Source: Kutzneria sp036403095
GTDB lineage: Bacteria > Actinomycetota > Actinomycetes > Mycobacteriales > Pseudonocardiaceae
Assembly (NCBI GenBank): GCA_036403095.1
Contig: DASWRQ010000430.1
Location: 1 to 21,567 of the forward strand
Direction of reading: 5' to 3'
Length of the DNA: 21,567 bases
In this document: in pieces, positions 13,615 through 19,009 of the stretch
Position numbering within the stretch: position 1 is the first letter of the stretch
Layout of the letters: each line of letters begins with the position of its first letter
Notes under the pieces: model-generated
The model's input: only the letters and a program-made list of their open reading frames with translations
Databases searched by the model: none
What the model was told of the DNA's origin: nothing
Translations under genes and position numbers: made by a program

Positions 13615-14484
13615 GTGTCCACCGCCCAGGACCTGGTCGCGCTGCGCTCTTTCCTCGCCGTGTACCGCACTGGCGGCGTCGCTCGGGCCGCCGAGCAGTT
13701 GGGCTTGTCACAACCCGCCGTGTCGCACCATTTGCGCGCCGTCGAGTCCTTCACCGGGCGGCCATTGTTCGTCCGGGCCGGTCGTGGCATCGCACCCACC
13801 GAGGCCGGTCACGTCCTGGCCGCCGAGATCGCCTCGCACCTGGACGGCCTTGACCTCGTCATCGACGGCCGGCGCACCCTCGACGCCGGTCCCGTCTTTC
13901 TCGGCGCCCCCGCCGCCCAGTTCGACCAACACATCGCCGCCGTTCTCGGCCCGTTGGCCGACCAGGGCATCTGTCTGCGCCACCGCATCGGCCTCTCCGA
14001 CGACCTGGTCGCCGCCCTGCTCGACGACCGCCTCGACATCGCCGTCGTCACCAAGATCGAGGGCGCTCCCCGACAGCGCCTGCACCTACGCCACTGGTTC
14101 GACGAGGAGTTCGTCCTGGTCGGCCGCCCCGGCCAGGACCCCTTCCTCCCCGCCGACGTCGCCCGCCGCCGCTTTGTCGGCTACTCCGAGGAAATGCCCA
14201 TGTTCCGGCGCTATTTCCGCTCCTGCTGGGACATCCCCGCTCCCCCGGCCGCCGTCACCGTTCCCGACATGACGTCGATCCTCACCTACGTCGCCCACAG
14301 CTCTCTGCTGTCCGTGGTCCCCATTCACCACGCCCGCCGCTTCTTGGACGCCGGCCTCCTCGCCGTCCTACACCGCCCCACCACCGCCGTCCTCAACCCC
14401 ATCTACCTGGCCACCCGCCGCTCCCGCAAAAACCGCCCCCACCTCAAAGCAGTCTTCGACGCCCTCCTGTCCAATACCGGCTGA
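13615..14484 (+). CDS. LysR-family transcriptional regulator
   Basis: This 289-residue DNA-binding protein has an N-terminal winged helix-turn-helix (about 7-66: LRSFLAVYRTGGVARAAEQL, then GLSQPAVSHHLRAVE, then GRPLFVRAGRGIAPTEAG). The C-terminal effector-binding domain (about 92-289) has the two-lobe periplasmic-binding fold, for example DDRLDIAVVTKIEG and HSSLLSVVPIHHARRFLDAG. The ligand is unknown. The neighbouring divergent SnoaL-like gene is its likely target and the dyad at 13583-13599 its likely site. GTG 13615 is supported by the leaderless -10 box and by the family N-terminus. Codon use in the last third is even more C-rich than in the neighbours. Confidence 0.9.
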   Translation: MSTAQDLVALRSFLAVYRTGGVARAAEQLGLSQPAVSHHLRAVESFTGRPLFVRAGRGIAPTEAGHVLAAEIASHLDGLDLVIDGRRTLDAGPVFLGAPAAQFDQHIAAVLGPLADQGICLRHRIGLSDDLVAALLDDRLDIAVVTKIEGAPRQRLHLRHWFDEEFVLVGRPGQDPFLPADVARRRFVGYSEEMPMFRRYFRSCWDIPAPPAAVTVPDMTSILTYVAHSSLLSVVPIHHARRFLDAGLLAVLHRPTTAVLNPIYLATRRSRKNRPHLKAVFDALLSNTG

Positions 14485-14628
14485 CAAGGAGGGGGAAAGA
14501 GGAAAAAGCTTGGCCAGCAACGGAAGCGGCCCGCCAAAGCCACCAGCAGACTTCCGTCAACCCGTCACGAGGATCCAGGGGCGGAGCCCTCCTGGCTTGA
14601 GGCCTGGGGCGAGAGCCACAGAAAACAC

Positions 14629-14664
14629 AGCGAGGGGATCGAACCCGCGTTCACAGCTTGGGAA
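14629..14664. repeat. left attachment site (attL): decayed tRNA-Gly 3' half
   Basis: Positions 14638-14664 match 16101-16127 of the tRNA-Gly gene at 26 of 27 bases (one T/C change), covering the T loop, variable loop and anticodon arm. To the left, AGCG-A-GGGG looks like the acceptor arm with a short deletion. It is a displaced tRNA fragment, the mark of integration into the tRNA gene. The 14485-14784 stretch holds no gene otherwise. Confidence 0.75.
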
Positions 14665-14719
14665 CTAGATCCACTTGGCGTCCTCTGGCCGCTGACCTGC
14701 TGACGCCACGGGTCCTGAG

Positions 14720-14749
14720 TGACCGTGATTGACCCCTGTTGACCTGCCG
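14720..14749 (+). repeat. three phased TGACC repeats
   Basis: TGACC starts at 14720, 14730 and 14740, exactly one helical turn apart, immediately left of the 23-bp direct repeat. Such phasing next to an att core is typical of integrase or excisionase arm sites; that role is inferred. Confidence 0.4.
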
Positions 14750-14772
14750 TAATGGCACGTCAGTGGCACGGA
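14750..14772 (+). repeat. 23-bp direct repeat, left copy
   Basis: The 23 bp are identical to 15988-16010. Each copy has an internal repeat TGGCACG-tcag-TGGCACG. One copy near each end of the element suggests arm-type integrase binding sites. Confidence 0.7.
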
Positions 14773-14784
14773 CAGCGCGGCTCC

Positions 14785-14994
14785 CTACCGGCGGCCGGAC
14801 CACGTGAAGACGGGTACTGTTCTTCCGCCAGGTCGCGTCTCGCTGCGGCTGCGGTCCTCGTAGCGGTGGTAGGTGTCGTCGGCCATCGTCACGTCCAGGT
14901 AGTCGGCCTGCGAGCTGACCAGGTGCTCGGTCCCGTCCAGCGGGCCGCCCCGGAGGACGACGAAGCGGACGTCGGCGATGTCATGGGAGTCCAT
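14785..14994 (-). CDS. small protein with GGPLDG motif, element cargo
   Basis: This 69-residue protein reads MDSHDIADVRFVVLRGGPLD and ends VPVFTWSGRR. Small proteins with an N-terminal R-GGP-DG turn and a C-terminal aromatic/Arg strand occur often on phage and mobile-element DNA, but no function is known to me. ATG 14994 is supported by a leaderless -10 box (TACCGT, 15006-15001) ending 6 nt upstream. The reading frame continues further upstream, but that part is Ser/Thr/Arg-rich and looks non-coding. It sits inside the tRNA-Gly element, right next to the left 23-bp repeat. The 214 bp between it and the next cargo gene show nothing I can assign. Confidence 0.6.
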   Translation of the reverse strand: MDSHDIADVRFVVLRGGPLDGTEHLVSSQADYLDVTMADDTYHRYEDRSRSETRPGGRTVPVFTWSGRR

Positions 14995-15000
14995 GCTTCG

Positions 15001-15006
15001 ACGGTA
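15001..15006 (-). promoter_or_regulatory. -10 box of a leaderless promoter
   Basis: On the minus strand TACCGT ends 6 nt before ATG 14994. This is the same spacing as at the chromosomal leaderless genes in the window. Confidence 0.55.
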
Positions 15007-15208
15007 GCGAGTTGGATATTGGGCGGCCGTTGGCGCGGGGCGTTGACGGGCGTCGATCGCCGTGCCCAGATCTGCCAGTTCGACCACCCGATCATCGTCA
15101 CGGCCTTGACGCGGTGCCGCCGGCCGTAGTCTCTCTGGCGGATGCCGGTCTGGGACTCGCGGGGATAGGTGTTCGTCGACCCGGACACCCGGAAACCGCG
15201 CTTTCTCC

Positions 15209-15601
15209 CTATTCGTAGATCGTGGCTGCGCGAAGTGCGTCCTGCACGACCTGCCAGCTGTTCCACGGCACGGGCACCTTGCGGTTCCGGTAGTAGCCCT
15301 CGCAGTCCCCCAGCCAACCGGCCAGAGCCTCCAAGTAGATCGGGACGGTGTGGTTGTCCCAGTTGGCGGGCGGGCCGGCCGACCAGTCGTCCAGCAATTC
15401 ATGGATGGTCGCGACCAGTCGATCCTTGTGCCGCACGGCAGGGGCGGACGGGCAGCCAGCGAGGCCGCAGTCGTCGTCGACGTCCGCTCGATGCTCGAAC
15501 TCGTAGTGGAAGCATACGAAGTGCATTCCCTGGAAGGTGTGGAAGCCCGTTCGGACAGGGCGGTCACAGCGACGGCAGGGTCTGTCGTCGATGCTCGTCA
15601 T
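15209..15601 (-). CDS. Cys/His-motif protein with DUF7660-like C-terminus, element cargo
   Basis: The 130-residue protein has two parts. Residues about 8-50 hold CRRC, then HTFQGMHFVCFHYEFEH and CGLAGC, a likely zinc-binding knuckle. Residues about 58-130 read RLVATIHELLDDW, then NWDNHTVPIYLEALAGWLGD and NSWQVVQDALRAATIYE. The W-N-T-x-x-YLEAL-W-L pattern and the final ATIYE recall the family I know as DUF7660, small proteins frequent on actinomycete mobile elements; the name is from memory. The function is unknown. ATG 15601 is the natural start: the Cys motif begins there, and GATGAT lies 6 nt upstream as a possible -10 box. It is divergent from the integrase remnant starting 33 bp away. Confidence 0.7.
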   Translation of the reverse strand: MTSIDDRPCRRCDRPVRTGFHTFQGMHFVCFHYEFEHRADVDDDCGLAGCPSAPAVRHKDRLVATIHELLDDWSAGPPANWDNHTVPIYLEALAGWLGDCEGYYRNRKVPVPWNSWQVVQDALRAATIYE

Positions 15602-15633
15602 GCGCCGATCATCGCAGTCACGGGGGTGTCGTG

Positions 15634-15990
15634 ATGGCAAATAAAGAGGGTTGCCGGAGTTCCGGCAGTGTGCGGAAGCTGCCCTTCGGGAAGTGGCAGG
15701 CGCGCTACCCCCAGGACGGACGGGAAGCCCCGCCCCGGACACGTTCGAGTGGACGAAGACCGTTGCGCAGATGGGGCTCAAGGGTCTCCACTTCCGTGAC
15801 CTGCGGCACGCCGGCAACGTGTGGGCAGCACAGGCCGGCGCGAGCTCGAAGGACCTGATGGCTCGGATGTGGGGCACGACGACATGCGGGCGGTGCGATC
15901 TACCAGCGGGCGACCAGCGAGGCTGACCGGCAGATCGCCGACCGGCTGAGTGGATTGATCGACAAGCACCGGATCGGCGACCAGGGCTAA
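15634..15990 (+). pseudogene. int: tyrosine-type integrase remnant, internally deleted and frameshifted
   Basis: The ends of an actinomycete tyrosine recombinase remain. The N-terminus reads MANKEG then GSVRKLPFGKWQARYP, the usual DNA-binding start of pSAM2-like integrases. After DGREAP and APDTFE the sequence jumps to GLKGLHFRDLRHAGNVWAAQ, so roughly 250 or more codons, including the first catalytic Arg and the central domain, are missing. The rest keeps the H-x-x-R box (HFRDLRH), ASSKDLMARM, then GHDDMRA and IYQRATSEADRQIADRLSGL up to TAA 15988-15990. Small indels near 15730, 15870 and 15894 change the frame three times. The active-site Tyr survives in AIYQRA. No functional enzyme can be made. 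The position next to the tRNA 3' end, reading toward it, is standard for such integrases. Confidence 0.85.
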
Positions 15991-16010
15991 TGGCACGTCA
16001 GTGGCACGGA
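15988..16010 (+). repeat. 23-bp direct repeat, right copy
   Basis: Identical to 14750-14772 and starting exactly on the TAA of the integrase remnant. It separates the integrase end from the tRNA terminator. Confidence 0.7.
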
Positions 16011-16026
16011 GGGGTGCCGGACATGC

Positions 16027-16064
16027 AGAAGGGCCGCTCCCTCGAAACGGGGAGCGGCCCTTCT
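16027..16064. terminator. tRNA-Gly terminator hairpin
   Basis: A perfect 15-bp stem (AGAAGGGCCGCTCCC at 16027-16041 with its complement at 16050-16064) has an 8-nt loop. It lies 22 nt beyond the 3' end of the minus-strand tRNA and can also stop transcripts leaving the integrase side. Confidence 0.8.
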
Positions 16065-16086
16065 GAGCTTCTGCGACAAGCTATGG

Positions 16087-16157
16087 AGCGGGTGACGGGA
16101 ATCGAACCCGCGTTTACAGCTTGGGAAGCTGTCATTCTACCATTGAACTACACCCGC
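16087..16157 (-). tRNA. tRNA-Gly (anticodon CCC)
   Basis: On the minus strand the acceptor GCGGGTG pairs with CACCCGC. The D arm reads GTTCAATGGTAGAAT, the anticodon stem ACAGC/GCTGT encloses TTCCCAA (anticodon CCC), and the T arm GCGGG-TTCGATT-CCCGT completes the cloverleaf. The discriminator is T and CCA is encoded (16086-16084). The 3' half (16101-16127) is the right attachment core of the decayed element, so the gene was rebuilt by the integration. Confidence 0.96.
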
Positions 16158-16228
16158 ATGATCGTCCGTAGCTTACACGATGCGGCGGGGGCGTCCAGCG
16201 TGCGGGGTCCGGCAGCCGGGTGGGCGGC

Positions 16229-16234
16229 TATGGT
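16229..16234 (+). promoter_or_regulatory. -10 box of a leaderless promoter (dcd)
   Basis: TATGGT ends 6 nt before GTG 16241. This decides for 16241 over the in-frame GTG at 16220. Confidence 0.65.
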
Positions 16235-16240
16235 GTCCGG

Positions 16241-16822
16241 GTGCTGCTGAGTGACCGGGACCTGCGCAAGGAGATCGAGTCCGGACGGCTGGTGTTGGAG
16301 CCGTTGGACCTGGGTCTTGTCCAGCCGTCGAGCATCGACGTCCGGCTGGACCGGTTCTTCCGGGTGTTCAACAACACGAAGTACACGCACATCGATCCGA
16401 GCCGTCAGCAGGACGACCTGACGACGCTGGTGGAGACGGAGGGCGAAGAGCCGTTCGTGCTGCACCCGGGGGAGTTCGTGCTGGGGGCGACGTTCGAGCG
16501 GGTGAGCCTGCCGGACGATCTGGCGGGGCGGCTGGAGGGCAAGTCGTCGCTGGGCCGGCTGGGGCTGTTGACGCATTCGACGGCGGGGTTCATCGACCCG
16601 GGCTTCGAGGGGCACATCACCTTGGAGCTGTCGAACGTCTCGAACCTGCCGATCACGCTGTGGCCGGGTATGAAGATCGGCCAGCTGTGCCTGTTCCGGC
16701 TGGAGAGCCCGGCCGAGCACCCGTACGGGTCGAAGCAGGCGGGGTCGAGGTATCAGGGGCAGCGCGGGCCGACGCCGTCGAAGGCGTACCTGAACTTCCA
16801 GCGCACGGACACGAGGCGCTGA
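16241..16822 (+). CDS. dcd: dCTP deaminase (Dcd family, probably dUMP-forming)
   Basis: This cytoplasmic trimeric enzyme deaminates dCTP and supplies dUMP/dUTP for thymidylate synthesis. The 193-residue protein begins VLLSDRDLRKEIESGRLVLE and contains QPSSIDVRLDRFFRVF, LEGKSSLGRLGL, LTHSTAGFIDPGFEGHITLE (with the catalytic Glu of the last strand) and the C-terminal SRYQGQRGPTPSKAYLNF that closes over the nucleotide. The LTHSTAGFIDPGF form matches the mycobacterial bifunctional enzyme, which both deaminates dCTP and hydrolyses dUTP; that sub-assignment is from family knowledge. The gene ends one base before the convergent CDF gene. Confidence 0.95.
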   Translation: MLLSDRDLRKEIESGRLVLEPLDLGLVQPSSIDVRLDRFFRVFNNTKYTHIDPSRQQDDLTTLVETEGEEPFVLHPGEFVLGATFERVSLPDDLAGRLEGKSSLGRLGLLTHSTAGFIDPGFEGHITLELSNVSNLPITLWPGMKIGQLCLFRLESPAEHPYGSKQAGSRYQGQRGPTPSKAYLNFQRTDTRR

Positions 16823-16823
16823 G

Positions 16824-17807
16824 CTACTCGGCGACGTACTCCTGCCCGTAGCGGGCGAGTACCCGGGCGCGCAGGTCCTGGTCCTCGCGGGGCACGGGCT
16901 CGAGGAAGATCTCGTCGAGTGACGGGAACTCGGCGGTGAGCTCGGCGGCGATGCGCACGCAGGCCCGTTCGAGGTCGGCCGCGCCGAGGCTGTCGTCGAA
17001 GTCGAGGCGGGCGCAGAGCAGCACCCGGTCGGTGCCGGTGAGCATGGTGAGCAGGTCGACGACGACCTCGACCTCGGGAGCTTCGGCGAGCCGGGCCCGC
17101 ACGGCCTGGACCATGACGGTGTCGGCCTGGCGGCCGATGAGCAGGCCGCGGTTGGTCCGGCCGAGGATGTAGGCGCAGCCGGCCAACAGCACGGCGATGA
17201 GCAGCGAGGCGACGCCGTCGTAGACGACGGAGCCGGTGAGCTGGTGCAGCAACAGCCCGAGGAAGGCCAGTAGCAGCCCGACGAGGGCGGCGGCGTCCTC
17301 GAAGAACACGGTCTTGGCGGTGGGGTCGTCGATGTCCCGCAGGTACCTCATGATCGACGTGCCGTCCGCGGCGGCCTCCTTGCGGATCTGCACAAGGGCG
17401 CGGCCCAGCGACACGGACTCCAGCGCGAAGCCGAGCGCGAGCACGATGTAGGCGACGGTGGGGTTGCCCTGGTCCTCGCCGCCGCCGACCAGGGCGTCGT
17501 AGCCCTGGATGAGCGCGAACACGGCGCCGGAGGTGAAGATCGACACGGCGGCCAGCAGCGACCAGAAGTAGCGCTCCTTGCCGTAGCCGAAGGGATGTTT
17601 GCGGTCGGCGGGCCGCTCGGACCGCCGCAGCGCGGTCAGCAGCAGCGCCTCGGTGATGGTGTCGGCCACCGAGTGCCCGGCCTCGGAGAGCATGGCGGCG
17701 GAACCGCTCAGCACACCGGCCACCGCTTTCATCAGCGCGATGCCGACGTTGATACCGAGCGCAACCAGGACAGTGAGCGTGCTCTCGCCGCTGCCTTCGT
17801 CAGCCAC
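16824..17807 (-). CDS. cation diffusion facilitator (CDF) transporter
   Basis: This 327-residue inner-membrane exporter probably moves divalent metals such as zinc out of the cytoplasm in exchange for protons. Six hydrophobic helices are visible. TM2 carries SEAGHSVADTITEALLL, the H-x-x-x-D metal site, and is followed by RKHPFGYGKERYFW, a CDF hallmark. TM5 reads VFFEDAAALVGLLLAFLGLL with the second acidic site. The C-terminal cytoplasmic domain (about 230-327) has the CDF ferredoxin-like fold (VEVVVDLLTMLTGTDRVLLC then ARLDFDD). The FFEDAAAL motif resembles the SLC30A9 (ZnT9) branch. GTG 17807 is chosen because a leaderless -10 box precedes it; starts further up add residues with no similarity. 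It is convergent with dcd. Confidence 0.9.
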   Translation of the reverse strand: MADEGSGESTLTVLVALGINVGIALMKAVAGVLSGSAAMLSEAGHSVADTITEALLLTALRRSERPADRKHPFGYGKERYFWSLLAAVSIFTSGAVFALIQGYDALVGGGEDQGNPTVAYIVLALGFALESVSLGRALVQIRKEAAADGTSIMRYLRDIDDPTAKTVFFEDAAALVGLLLAFLGLLLHQLTGSVVYDGVASLLIAVLLAGCAYILGRTNRGLLIGRQADTVMVQAVRARLAEAPEVEVVVDLLTMLTGTDRVLLCARLDFDDSLGAADLERACVRIAAELTAEFPSLDEIFLEPVPREDQDLRARVLARYGQEYVAE

Positions 17808-17814
17808 GCGGCCA

Positions 17815-17820
17815 ACCGTA
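17815..17820 (-). promoter_or_regulatory. -10 box of a leaderless promoter
   Basis: On the minus strand TACGGT ends 7 nt before GTG 17807 of the CDF gene. Confidence 0.6.
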
Positions 17821-17901
17821 ACCGAGTCGGGACGCAACCGGGTGACGAGCTGGCGCGTCCGGTCAGGTTCACCTGAACAGTCGACTGTGGATCAGAGAAT
17901 T

Positions 17902-17918
17902 CCCTTGTGGCACAAGGG
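17902..17918. promoter_or_regulatory. perfect dyad CCCTTGTG-g-CACAAGGG
   Basis: Eight-base arms around one central base lie 66 bp before the start of the surface-protein gene and about 95 bp before the divergent CDF gene. A transcription factor site is likely; a hairpin in the leader is possible. Confidence 0.5.
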
Positions 17919-17983
17919 CAACCACTTCACAACACGATGCGTCCTCGGGGAGTCCGAACACCACCGCAGGGGGGAATCATCCA

Positions 17984-19009
17984 ATGAAGCGCTTCGCCGT
18001 GGCGGCTCTTGCCGTCGCACTGCCGCTACTGTCCGTCGCCACCGCGCACGCGGACACCGACAGCGTCACCGTGACGGGTGTCGCCTGGAAGGATCTGAAT
18101 GGGGATGGCATCCGGCAGCCGTCCGAGCCGCTGCTGCCCGGGGTCAGCATCCTCTGGCGCGGCATTGAGACGTTCACCGACAAGAACGGCCGCTACTTCG
18201 TCGCCAACATTCCGACGGGGTCCGACGGCAGTGTTGAGATCCAGGCGGGTCACTACGGCATCGAGGGCGGCGCGTTCGTGCTGACCCGTCCGCACCAGGG
18301 CGACTCCGCGACCGACTCCGACTTCGACTGGGATGCCGCCTGGGCCAAGGTGAACCAGAAGCCGGTCAACGGCATCATCGACAACGTCGACGTCGGCTAC
18401 AAGCCCAGCACGTCCGACCCGTCGGTGGTCAGCATCACCCCGGACCAGGCACCGGGCACCGCGCACGTCGGCGACGAGATCACCTACACGATCAACACCG
18501 CCGTGACGGACACGCCGGCCGACTTCTCGGTCCTGGTCCAGTTCCCGACCGGCGTTCAGGCCTCGGACCGGCAGCTGACCGGTGGCACGGTCGTGGACCT
18601 GGTCGGCACGGCCGGCGTCAAGGTCGGCTTCCTGCGCGGTGCCCAGCTGCCCGGGCTCAAGCGTGAGTTCCAGGTCGCGGCCAAGGTCGTCCGGCCGACC
18701 GACGGCCTCGTCATCGCGACGCTGACGGACCTGACGGGCAAGGACGTGAACCCGAACAACAACATCAAGGCGGCGCTGCTCAAGCTCGCCGGCGCGCCGA
18801 CGACGACCGCGCCGACGACGACCGCACCGACCACGACTCAGCCGACCACCAGCGCGCCCAAGGCGTCGCCGGTGGCGCTCAAGACGACCAACACGGCTCA
18901 GCTGGCCAACACGGGCGCCGACCCGACGTGGCCGCTCATCGCGGGCCTGGTGCTGCTGGCCGGCGGCGTCGGGACGGTGTTGTTCGCCCGACGCTGCCGC
19001 ACCAACTAG
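17984..19009 (+). CDS. cell-wall-anchored SdrD-B-like surface protein (LANTG sortase signal)
   Basis: The 341-residue protein has a Sec signal peptide (MKRF, hydrophobic core, cleavage after AHA at residue 23). An SdrD B-like domain follows (about 26-125: GVAWKDLNGDGIRQPSEPLL with a Ca-binding DLNGDG loop, then FTDKNGRYFVANIP). A DUF11-like beta domain (about 140-265) carries DEITYTINTAVTDTPAD. Next are a Pro/Thr linker (APTTT repeats, about 270-295) and a wall-sorting signal: LANTG at 307-311, a hydrophobic helix and the tail RRCRTN. LAxTG is the signal of class E sortases, typical of high-GC actinobacteria. It is thus exported, cut at Thr-Gly and linked to peptidoglycan. ATG 17984 follows GGGGGGA at 9-nt spacing. 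Its stop shares CTAG with the convergent gene. The ligand or role on the surface is unknown. Confidence 0.88.
   Translation: MKRFAVAALAVALPLLSVATAHADTDSVTVTGVAWKDLNGDGIRQPSEPLLPGVSILWRGIETFTDKNGRYFVANIPTGSDGSVEIQAGHYGIEGGAFVLTRPHQGDSATDSDFDWDAAWAKVNQKPVNGIIDNVDVGYKPSTSDPSVVSITPDQAPGTAHVGDEITYTINTAVTDTPADFSVLVQFPTGVQASDRQLTGGTVVDLVGTAGVKVGFLRGAQLPGLKREFQVAAKVVRPTDGLVIATLTDLTGKDVNPNNNIKAALLKLAGAPTTTAPTTTAPTTTQPTTSAPKASPVALKTTNTAQLANTGADPTWPLIAGLVLLAGGVGTVLFARRCRTN
18794..18838 (+). repeat. 15-bp tandem repeat in the APTTT linker
   Basis: Two exact copies of GCGCCGACGACGACC (18794-18808, 18809-18823) and a third degenerate copy encode the APTTT linker of the surface protein. Slippage here would change linker length in steps of five residues. 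Confidence 0.7.
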
